A DNA stretch of 64,000 nt from Granulicella sp. dw_53 (GTDB lineage: Bacteria > Acidobacteriota > Terriglobia > Terriglobales > Acidobacteriaceae): contig NZ_JAAVUR010000021.1 in assembly GCF_018449545.1 (NCBI RefSeq), positions 18,266-82,265 on the forward strand, in the 5' to 3' direction. How positions within the stretch are numbered: the stretch's first letter is position 1; each line of letters opens with the position of its first letter. The notes beneath the pieces are model-generated. The model had not been told where the DNA came from. It worked only from the letters and a program-made list of their open reading frames with translations, and searched no databases. The translations under genes and the position numbers were made by a program. Shown piece after piece: positions 9,618 through 16,885 of this stretch.

Positions 9618-10220
9618 ATGTCAATTGGTGCATCTCTCAACGCAGCGCCTGAAGACCGGGGGGATGTAACAAGCTTACTCGCTCGCTGGGGGCGAGGAGA
9701 CCATTCGGCGTTAGAGCAACTTACTCCAATTATCTATGACGATTTACTTCGCCTAGCCAGAGCGCGGCTAAGACGCGAGTACGGCGATTGCACCTTAGAG
9801 CCGACCGGTCTGGTTCACGAAGCTTATCTCCGTCTAGCCGACCAGACGAGGTTACAGGCCCAAAATCGTATCCACTTTTATTCGATCGCTGCCAACGCGA
9901 TGCGACGTGTATTGATCGAGCACGCGAGGAAACGAAACGCACAAAAACGAGGCGGTGGTATACGAGTTACCCTGCAGGCAGGAATGGACATCGCTGAGGA
10001 GCGCGCACCGGATTTCGTTGTACTGGATGAAGCGCTCGGAAGATTAGAAAAAATCGATGAAAGGAAGAGCCAAGCCATCGAGCTCAAGTTTTTCGGCGGC
10101 CTGAGTGCGGAAGAAATCGGCCTAGTTTTAGGGATTTCGGTAGCGACTGTCGGTCGCGAACTCCGTCTCGGGCAAGCGTGGATACGCCGCGAAATGTTAC
10201 GTCACCCGGCCAAGAAATAA
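9618..10220 (+). CDS. ECF-type RNA polymerase sigma factor (kinase-associated group)
   Basis: A 200-residue sigma factor with a strong GAGGAGG ribosome site upstream. The region-2 part contains YDDLLRLARARL and TGLVHEAYLRL; region 4 carries the helix-turn-helix around LSAEEIGLVLGISVATVGREL. The LEPTGLVHEAYLRL and AANAMRRVLIEHAR blocks are those of the ECF group found in Acidobacteria and Planctomycetes next to Ser/Thr kinase genes. The kinase gene follows two bases after its stop, so the two are probably one transcript and the kinase may control the sigma factor by phosphorylation. No anti-sigma gene is adjacent. The codon use is more AT-rich than in the flanking metabolic genes. Confidence 0.9.
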   Translation: MSIGASLNAAPEDRGDVTSLLARWGRGDHSALEQLTPIIYDDLLRLARARLRREYGDCTLEPTGLVHEAYLRLADQTRLQAQNRIHFYSIAANAMRRVLIEHARKRNAQKRGGGIRVTLQAGMDIAEERAPDFVVLDEALGRLEKIDERKSQAIELKFFGGLSAEEIGLVLGISVATVGRELRLGQAWIRREMLRHPAKK

Positions 10221-10222
10221 AG

Positions 10223-13027
10223 ATGAAAATCGATCATTGGAGTTTGATAGAAGAGATTTTTCAAGGTGCGTTGCAACGACCACCTACTGAACGGAAGCAA
10301 TATATTGAAGAAGCTTGCGGCAATGACAGGGAACTGATTCCTGAGATAGAGTCGCTTCTTGAAAGTGACAACGATGCCGAGAATGCGCTTCGCTCTCTTA
10401 TCGCGGACGATCTTAAAGAGATAACGAAGGTTACAAGTCCTTCGGAAGTTGGTTTGCAACTTGGCCCGTATCTCCTGGTGCGCGAATTAGACCGCGGCGG
10501 GATGGGTGTCGTCTATTTGGCCGTCCGCTCGGACGATCAATATTTCCAGATCGTGGCGATCAAGATGATTCGAAAGGGTCTTGATTCCCCGGAGCGGGTT
10601 CAACGTTTCCGCATCGAACGACAGATTCTAGCAACTCTCAATCATCCTAATATCGGCGCTATTCTTGATGGCGGCGAGACGAAAGATGGCCGTCCCTTCA
10701 TTGTAATGGAGTATGTGGAAGGGCAGCCGATCACGCTCGCCAGCAAAAGCCGTGCATTGTCCATCCCGCAGCGCATTGAACTGTTTCGATCAGTATGTTC
10801 CGCAGTTCACTATGCTCATCAAAAGCTGATTATCCATCGAGATATAAAGCCAAGTAATGTGATGGTCACGCCAGAGGGTATGGTCAAGCTCATTGACTTT
10901 GGAATTTCAAAGGCCCTGGTGCCGCAGGTCGTTCTGAGTGATGTCTCCCAGACAGAGACCAGCTTCAGAATGATGACTCCTGACTATGCAAGCCCGGAGC
11001 AACTTCAAGGAAAGCAGCTCACAACAGCGACCGATATTTATTCTCTGGGAGTTTTGTTATTTGAACTTCTAACTGACGCGCGTCCTTACACCCTTCAAAA
11101 TCTTTCACCTGCTGCGGCGGAAAGGCTTGTTCTCGAGCAGGACAACCGGAAGCCAAGCTCTGTCTCTGACTTATCGAGCGGCACGAGAAAAGAGATCTCT
11201 GGGGATCTGGACCGAATTATCTTGATGGCGATGGATCGGGATCCGTCGAGGCGTTATCTTTCGGTTCAGCACCTTAATGAAGATCTGCTTCGCTATCTGC
11301 AGGGCAAGCCGATTGCGGCCAGAAAGACATCCTCAATCTACCGATTCAAGAAGCTTTTGCAGCGTCACAAGATACCTTTGATGGCGGCATGCGCAATCTG
11401 CGTCGCTCTCGGTGGCTCTGCTTTGGTCTATTCGAGACAATCTCGAATAGCCGATCGCCGGGTGAAAGAGGTTCGAGCGCTTGCGGATTCCGCGATCTCA
11501 GATATGACGGATAAGCTCCAACGTTCTTCGGCTTCTACAGAGACGCAGGCGGCCCTGTTTCATAGCGCTCTCCGATATCTGGACGAGCTACGACGAAGTA
11601 CCGGGAACGATCCGCGGCTGTTGCTTGAACTATCTAAAGCCTATATACGTGTTGGCGATCTGGAAGGCTCTCCTATGGTTGCGAATTTAGGCAACTCGGA
11701 GACCGCTGTCACCAGTTATCAGGAGGCTTTGCATTCCGCTATGGAGGCACATAGCCGAATGTCTGGTGACGAGACCACTGTGGCGGTCATTGACACTTAT
11801 CAACACCTGGGCGATATCGAATCGTTTCTAGGGAATTTTCATGAAGCGAATGAGGATTACCAGCAGGGTCTTTCCTGGGCACACAGCTTTTGGCAGCAGA
11901 AGCCTGACGATCCGATTCGTAAACGCCTTCTGGCTATGAATTACGCCGGAATCGGATATGTCTATCTTCATACTCTGAATCCAGATCAGGCTCTCGAAAA
12001 GTATTCTGCGGCGTTCCAGGTTTTTGGAGGTAGTCCCAATGGCGAAGAAGATCACGACAAGATGCTTATTGGGCTTTATCGCGAAAAGCAGACCACACTC
12101 AATGAACTTGGGGATCAATCGGAGGCTCTTGCGAACGGACGAAAAGCGATCGCTATTGCAGAAGCCTTAGTTCAGAGATTCCCGTCCTCCTCGCAGGTCA
12201 GGCGAGAGCTTTTCCTGGCTTATCAAGAGATTACTTTTCCGTTAGCAGGAAGAGATACGTTGAATGTAGGCGATTCGGGGCAGGCGCAAGTTTATGCCCG
12301 CAAAGCTCTTGCGATCGCGCAGATGCTGGCTGCGACCGACAACATGAATGCCCAGGCGCACTATGATCTAGCTCTTGCCTATTCGACGATGGGCGATTCT
12401 TTTCGCCTAACCAACCCTGAAACGGCTGGCACATGGTACCAGCGTTCTCTTCGTCTTACGAAGAGAATGGCTCCCCGCTATGGGGCTGGAGCAAGACATT
12501 GGATCGCGATACGGAATGAAGCGTTAGCTGATGTCCTTCGTGGAGAAGGGGCTGCAGCGGAGCGGTTACGCCTCCTATCTGAGGCAAACGTGATCAGGCA
12601 AGAATTGGCAGAGGCCAGCCCCCACGGGCGTATTCATCTGATGAGATCGTATTGCAAATTGAGTGATGCCGAACTGGTAATGAAAAATCTTACAAAGGCC
12701 CGGCAGTATGCGAATGCTGCAATGCCACTTTTAGACAAGTTCGATGTGACGTCTCCCAGTTTGTTAGTGTTACGCGATATAGGCTTCTGCGAGGAGAGTG
12801 AGGGCGAGGTGCAGCATCGCATAGCGATGGACCCGATTCGCTCGTCTGTTGAAGGAGTGGCCGCCGAAGAGGAGTCGCAAAGATGGTATCGAAAGAGCGC
12901 CGATATTTGGAATACCTGGAGCAGGCGAAGGGCGGCTACGCCGGAGAGTGAACGGGAAGGGCGTAAGGTAGATCATCTGCTTAGAAGGCCAGGAACACCT
13001 CTGGAACTGGCGGCGGCGCACAACTAA
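10223..13027 (+). CDS. Transmembrane Ser/Thr protein kinase with C-terminal TPR-like repeats
   Basis: I start at the ATG at 10223, right after the sigma stop; the frame is open 15 codons further upstream. The 934-residue protein has a helical N-terminal segment. A PknB-type kinase domain (about 80-360) follows, with glycine loop LDRGGMGVVY (89-98), Lys114, HRDIKPSN with catalytic Asp207, and DFG at 225-227. One membrane segment lies at about 384-404. The rest (about 440-880) is alpha-helical TPR-like repeats, presumably outside the cytoplasm and possibly a sensor. All catalytic residues are present, so it should be an active kinase. With the preceding ECF sigma gene it looks like a signal-to-sigma-factor phosphorylation pair; the phosphorylation target is an inference. 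Confidence 0.92.
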   Translation: MKIDHWSLIEEIFQGALQRPPTERKQYIEEACGNDRELIPEIESLLESDNDAENALRSLIADDLKEITKVTSPSEVGLQLGPYLLVRELDRGGMGVVYLAVRSDDQYFQIVAIKMIRKGLDSPERVQRFRIERQILATLNHPNIGAILDGGETKDGRPFIVMEYVEGQPITLASKSRALSIPQRIELFRSVCSAVHYAHQKLIIHRDIKPSNVMVTPEGMVKLIDFGISKALVPQVVLSDVSQTETSFRMMTPDYASPEQLQGKQLTTATDIYSLGVLLFELLTDARPYTLQNLSPAAAERLVLEQDNRKPSSVSDLSSGTRKEISGDLDRIILMAMDRDPSRRYLSVQHLNEDLLRYLQGKPIAARKTSSIYRFKKLLQRHKIPLMAACAICVALGGSALVYSRQSRIADRRVKEVRALADSAISDMTDKLQRSSASTETQAALFHSALRYLDELRRSTGNDPRLLLELSKAYIRVGDLEGSPMVANLGNSETAVTSYQEALHSAMEAHSRMSGDETTVAVIDTYQHLGDIESFLGNFHEANEDYQQGLSWAHSFWQQKPDDPIRKRLLAMNYAGIGYVYLHTLNPDQALEKYSAAFQVFGGSPNGEEDHDKMLIGLYREKQTTLNELGDQSEALANGRKAIAIAEALVQRFPSSSQVRRELFLAYQEITFPLAGRDTLNVGDSGQAQVYARKALAIAQMLAATDNMNAQAHYDLALAYSTMGDSFRLTNPETAGTWYQRSLRLTKRMAPRYGAGARHWIAIRNEALADVLRGEGAAAERLRLLSEANVIRQELAEASPHGRIHLMRSYCKLSDAELVMKNLTKARQYANAAMPLLDKFDVTSPSLLVLRDIGFCEESEGEVQHRIAMDPIRSSVEGVAAEEESQRWYRKSADIWNTWSRRRAATPESEREGRKVDHLLRRPGTPLELAAAHN

Positions 13028-13041
13028 AAAAATAACGACAA

Positions 13042-13794
13042 ATGCTGATCGACTTATGCGATCCATTGCGCATAAGCATACAGAGGGTATTTCATTTGTC
13101 GGCGTTTTTACAACTTCAGCAGCTAACAGCAGCGCAACTCGGGAAAGAACAGCGCCGGGGCGCGCTTGTTTTAGACACACGGGCAACTGATCAGTTTGCC
13201 TCGTTTCATATTGCCGGAGCAATGCAGATTGGTCTTATGGGATCATTCGCAAGCTGGGCGGCGGTACTGATCGAACCCACACAGAAACTTATCTTAGTTA
13301 CCGAAAGTGCAAATCTCGCACAAGAGGCCCACAGCCGCTTGGCGAGGGTCGGATTTGAGAATGTCCTCGGATACGCACTCGCGGACGAGAAGCAATGGCG
13401 GCAGAATGGGATCGAGCTTGCTCACCTGCCGGTACAGCGAGTAGAGGATGTCCGCCGCGCCGCACAAAGAGGGCGTTCCGTGCAGCTTATCGATGTTCGC
13501 AGTTGGGCTGAATGGCTGAAAGGGCATCTGCCTGGTGCTAACTCAGTGCCTTTACTTGAACTTAATTCCAAAGCTGCATCCATCGACCGTTCCAAACCCA
13601 CTTTTCTCTACTGTGACGGAGGATATCGCTCTACGATCGCCGCGAGCATGTTGCGGCGGGGTAACTTTGGCGATATCGGCATTCTGATCGATAGTGTTCA
13701 GGGATGGCAGACCGATGGTGTACTCCTGGAGAAGCTTGAGGTTGATGGATCGGATCACTTCTCGGTCTCGCTTCGTGAACTTTCTGATAGATAA
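13042..13794 (+). CDS. Double rhodanese-domain protein
   Basis: A 250-residue protein with two rhodanese-like domains. The first (about 35-125; LVLDTRATDQFASFHIAGA) has no cysteine at the active-loop position and looks catalytically dead. The second (about 135-240; IDVRSWAEWLKGHLPGANSVPL) has an active loop CDGGYRST with the catalytic Cys. This pair resembles the C-terminal half of MBL-fold/rhodanese fusion proteins linked to persulfide metabolism, here without the metallo-beta-lactamase part. It starts 15 bp after the kinase stop, so co-transcription is possible. No signal peptide is obvious. The start is uncertain because there is no strong ribosome site. Confidence 0.8.
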   Translation: MLIDLCDPLRISIQRVFHLSAFLQLQQLTAAQLGKEQRRGALVLDTRATDQFASFHIAGAMQIGLMGSFASWAAVLIEPTQKLILVTESANLAQEAHSRLARVGFENVLGYALADEKQWRQNGIELAHLPVQRVEDVRRAAQRGRSVQLIDVRSWAEWLKGHLPGANSVPLLELNSKAASIDRSKPTFLYCDGGYRSTIAASMLRRGNFGDIGILIDSVQGWQTDGVLLEKLEVDGSDHFSVSLRELSDR

Positions 13795-14161
13795 ATCTCT
13801 TGTGCCAGTTTGGTGATCGATCTCCGGAAGGTTTTGCGCATTCTAGAGTGAAGGAGAAATCACAATGAATGTGTTATTCCCTCCGTGGGCACTAACACTC
13901 CGGGCGAGCAGTTTTAATGTGCTCATGTTCCTCCGATTTATCGCTGTGTCTTTGTAAGAGCTATACGGTTCCTCACCCATCAGAGAATCGAATTCACTGT
14001 TAAAGGTTGCCGGAGCTAAGGTCTGGAAGGACCTCGGCGCGTCCGGCCTGCGCTGGTTTCCCACGTTTTTTCCTGTGGCTACAGCGGTCCTTGAACAGGA
14101 TTGTAAGGGCTCTCATCTTGACCGTCACAGAATCACCATGCACTTCTAGGGAGCGATGTTT
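13795..14161. other. Gap between rhodanese gene and second ECF sigma gene
   Basis: About 370 bp without a convincing conserved gene. It holds one possible 30-codon frame (13865-13957, listed separately) and the leader of the following sigma gene. I see no clear -35/-10 pair and no strong terminator. Confidence 0.5.
13865..13957 (+). CDS. Possible 30-residue hydrophobic peptide
   Basis: An ATG at 13865 is preceded by AAGGAGAAATCACA, a near-ideal ribosome site, and opens a frame of 30 codons ending at TAA. The peptide is hydrophobic (NVLFPPWALTL, NVLMFLRFIAV). I recognise no family. The good ribosome site is the only positive evidence, so it may be chance. Confidence 0.22.
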   Translation: MNVLFPPWALTLRASSFNVLMFLRFIAVSL

Positions 14162-14740
14162 ATGTCCTGCGAATACTATGACTTAGTCCAAGCGAATACG
14201 ACCAGCATTGAGCACATCCATGGGTTGTATAGCTACGCTATGGTTTTGACCCGAAATCATGCGGAGGCCGAGGACTTGGTGCAGGAGACCTATGTTCGTG
14301 CTATTCCCGCGATGGCCAAGCTCCGAGATGAGAGCAACATAAAAGCATGGCTCTTCAAGATACTTCGGAATGTCTGGCTTAACCAACTCAGGAAGCGAAG
14401 GACCGGCCCCCAGATGGTTCAGACTGACATGGAAGATGGTTCTACAGTCGACATAGTGGATACAGGTAAAGATTCTTACGATATCTATGTGAGCAGGATG
14501 GAGGAGAAACAGGTACGAGCGGCTATCGAGAAGCTACCTACGGAATTTCGCGAGATCATTTTGCTGCGGGAATTTGAAAATTTATCGTATCATGACATTG
14601 CTAGCCTTTTAGATTGTCCTGCTGGAACAGTGATGTCGCGTCTAGCGCGGGCACGTTCAAGGCTTCGCGTACTGCTTTCGTCTATCGTGACGAGGTCCGA
14701 ATCATGCAGGGGAGAAGTTAGAAATGAAGGCCTGCGATGA
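14162..14740 (+). CDS. ECF-type RNA polymerase sigma factor
   Basis: A sigma-70 family ECF protein of 192 residues from the ATG at 14162. AGGGAG at 14148-14153 sits 8 nt before this ATG but only 2 nt before an alternative ATG at 14156. Region 2 is visible as YSYAMVLTRNHAEAEDLVQE and KAWLFKILRNVWLN. Region 4 is visible as LPTEFREIILLREFENLSYHDIASLL followed by CPAGTVMSRLARARSRL. It overlaps the anti-sigma gene downstream by 17 bp, the usual arrangement for a sigma/anti-sigma pair. It belongs to a different ECF group from the kinase-linked sigma factor at 9618. Confidence 0.92.
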   Translation: MSCEYYDLVQANTTSIEHIHGLYSYAMVLTRNHAEAEDLVQETYVRAIPAMAKLRDESNIKAWLFKILRNVWLNQLRKRRTGPQMVQTDMEDGSTVDIVDTGKDSYDIYVSRMEEKQVRAAIEKLPTEFREIILLREFENLSYHDIASLLDCPAGTVMSRLARARSRLRVLLSSIVTRSESCRGEVRNEGLR

Positions 14741-15029
14741 GTATAGCGAGACTGCCCAGCTTTATTTCGACAAGGAGTTGCGTGGAACTCCTGTCGCAGA
14801 GTTTCGCGCTCATTTAAAAGGCTGTGCAGCTTGTAGGTGCGCACTCGAGGAGGATGAGGAATTATCCTTCATACTCCGTCAGTCGCGACCACTTTATTCC
14901 GCCCCTGATAGTCTGCAAGCTCGCGTCCTAAGAGCAATGAGAGACTCCAGTTCAGAGCAGCAAACTGACGTCCAATTGTCTGATATCCGTAGTGAACATA
15001 TTCCCTCCGATAAATCCACCAAAAAATAG
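14724..15029 (+). CDS. Small zinc-type anti-sigma factor, soluble
   Basis: 101 residues with the ZAS/zf-HC2 signature: a His in FRAHLKGC followed by CAAC (H-x3-C-x2-C). This is the fold that clamps ECF sigma factors and often responds to redox through its zinc cysteines. The protein has no hydrophobic stretch, so unlike many anti-sigma factors it should be cytoplasmic. The tail after residue 75 is polar and low in predicted structure. Its start overlaps the sigma gene, supporting a cognate pair. A perfect 14-bp palindrome lies 10 bp after its stop. Confidence 0.82.
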   Translation: MKACDEYSETAQLYFDKELRGTPVAEFRAHLKGCAACRCALEEDEELSFILRQSRPLYSAPDSLQARVLRAMRDSSSEQQTDVQLSDIRSEHIPSDKSTKK

Positions 15030-15038
15030 TTTTAGGAT

Positions 15039-15052
15039 TTCCTGCGCAGGAA
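15039..15052. promoter_or_regulatory. Perfect 14-bp palindrome
   Basis: TTCCTGCGCAGGAA lies between the anti-sigma stop and the amidohydrolase gene. There is no T-tract on either side, so an operator is more likely than a terminator. The GGAAC on its right edge is also reminiscent of ECF -35 elements; I see no convincing -10 partner. Confidence 0.3.
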
Positions 15053-15120
15053 CGGCGAGATTGATTTTGCTGATACTGGGCGTGAGTCATAAGTAGTTAT
15101 ACGCATGCGGAAGTGTGGGT

Positions 15121-15168
15121 CATAGCTCCGCGGCTGTTTCGCAGTACTAATTCTTTGATGGAGCTATG
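15121..15168. repeat. 9-bp inverted repeat with 30-nt loop
   Basis: CATAGCTCC (15121-15129) is perfectly complementary to GGAGCTATG (15160-15168) in the leader of the amidohydrolase gene, about 75 bp before its likely start. It could be an operator pair or an RNA stem. Confidence 0.35.
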
Positions 15169-15244
15169 GAGAAGGTGCAACAAATCTGTTGTATTGTTTT
15201 GTAAATCACGTCATTTCAATTTCACTTCCCGAGTGCGTCAACTT

Positions 15245-16711
15245 ATGCGGAAAGCCCTCGCTCTATTTTGCGCTTTTGCGCTTTCTTCACACATGGCACT
15301 CTCACAGAGTGCCTCTCCATCTTCCGTCGCTGCCAAGTATCTTTATGGTAAAAACTCTCCGGTAAAGGTCCTTCAACACGTCCGCATCCTTGATGGCACT
15401 GGCGGTGCGGTCCTCCAAGATCAGACTCTTGTTATCGAGGGCAGCAAGATTAGTCGCATCGGTCATGATGTTTCCGTGCCGTCCGGCGCGGAGGTGCTCG
15501 ACCTTACCGGTTATACGGTTCTTCCTGGTCTTGTTGGCATGCACGACCACATCTACTATCTTCAGCGTCCGAACTCCGATGCCGCTGGTTCTGAACCTCC
15601 CACGCTGCTGCCGCAGATGACCTTCTCGGCCCCTCGTATGTATCTCGCCAACGGTGTAACTACTATCCGCACAGCCGGTTCCGTTGAGCCGTACGCTGAC
15701 ATTAATCTTCGTCGTCTAATCGACTCTGGCCGTCTTATCGGCCCCCATGTGGAGCCTACTGCTCCTTACCTCCAAGGGACAAACGATATTTTCCTGCAAA
15801 TGCATACGCTCACTGGCGCGGATGACGCTGTGGCCTTCGTTAATTTCTGGACTGCTGCTGGCGCTACAAACTTCAAAGCCTATATGCATATCACCCGTGC
15901 TGAGCTTGCTGCCGCCATTCGTACGGCGCACGCCAATCACCTCAAGGTCACTGGTCACCTTTGTTCAGTTACCTATCCTGAAGCCGCAGAGCTCGGCATT
16001 GACAACCTGGAGCACGGCTTTTTCGTCAACACACAGCTTGACCCCGATAAGGAGCCGGACCAGTGCTCGCGCGAGACGGGAGCCGCTACTCTTGCCAAGA
16101 TGACGCCCGACAGCCCTGCGGCCGTTGCTCTCATCAAGCTCCTCGTTGCTCACCATGTAGCTATCACGAGTACACTTCCGGTCTTCGAGGCCAATCTGGC
16201 CGGCAAGCCTACGCTTCGTTCCAAGGCTCTTGCCACGCTTACGCCAGGAGCGCTTGAGGCTTACCTCTATAACCGAAATCGCCGTAATACCTCCGCCGAC
16301 TCCCCGGCCTTACAGCGCGGAGCTGTGAATTACAACAATGATGTGCAGCTCGAACATAAATTTGTGGATGCAGGAGGACTCCTTATGGCAGGCCTTGACC
16401 CCACTGGTAATGGCGCGACCTTGCCCGGCTTCGGCGATCAGCACGAGGTCGAACTCCTTGTCACTGACGCGGGCTTTACGTCTTCAGAAGCTATCAAAAT
16501 CGCAACCCTTAACGGGGCGACGTACCTCGGCCAGCAAGATCATATCGGCTCGGTGCAGGTCGGTAAAGACGCCGATCTTATGATCGTCAAAGGAGATCCT
16601 TCTGTCCACATTACAGATATCGAAAATGTCGAAATCGTGCTCAAAGACGGAACGGCATACGACTCTAACAAACTGCTCGAATCGGTAAAAGGTCGGTATG
16701 GCCAGTACTAG
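15245..16711 (+). CDS. Secreted amidohydrolase-family metal-dependent hydrolase
   Basis: I choose the ATG at 15245, which gives 488 residues beginning with a clean signal peptide (to about residue 22, ending in a SHMALSQS region); the frame stays open 44 codons further upstream without a plausible N-terminus. Amidohydrolase features are the beta-sandwich strand VLQHVRILDGTGG, metal ligands in GMHDH, later histidines in TGHLCS and NLEHGFF, and the C-terminal AIKIATLNGATYLG and IGSVQVGKDADLMIV. The family cleaves C-N bonds of cyclic amides or dipeptides. With a TonB receptor and an acetamidase downstream it may belong to an amide- or peptide-scavenging set. Its codon use (many CTT, GTT and CCT) differs from its neighbours. 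Confidence 0.87.
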   Translation: MRKALALFCAFALSSHMALSQSASPSSVAAKYLYGKNSPVKVLQHVRILDGTGGAVLQDQTLVIEGSKISRIGHDVSVPSGAEVLDLTGYTVLPGLVGMHDHIYYLQRPNSDAAGSEPPTLLPQMTFSAPRMYLANGVTTIRTAGSVEPYADINLRRLIDSGRLIGPHVEPTAPYLQGTNDIFLQMHTLTGADDAVAFVNFWTAAGATNFKAYMHITRAELAAAIRTAHANHLKVTGHLCSVTYPEAAELGIDNLEHGFFVNTQLDPDKEPDQCSRETGAATLAKMTPDSPAAVALIKLLVAHHVAITSTLPVFEANLAGKPTLRSKALATLTPGALEAYLYNRNRRNTSADSPALQRGAVNYNNDVQLEHKFVDAGGLLMAGLDPTGNGATLPGFGDQHEVELLVTDAGFTSSEAIKIATLNGATYLGQQDHIGSVQVGKDADLMIVKGDPSVHITDIENVEIVLKDGTAYDSNKLLESVKGRYGQY

Positions 16712-16885
16712 TAGTCGGGTCGCATCTAGATGCCATCGTGTTGCAAAAAGCACTCTGGTATGACCTAGATGGTGAATTGAATAGTGAAAACGGGTACATA
16801 CGAGGAGAAGTACAGTATTTATACGGATTTCATAAATTGACCGCTTCCTGCATAGTAAAGGAACTCACTTAAAAGAGGTCCTGAC

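Noticed and set aside
13843..14064. 73-residue minus-strand frame in the gap before the second ECF sigma gene
   Set aside because: No ribosome site, no recognisable family, and it lies opposite a better small candidate.
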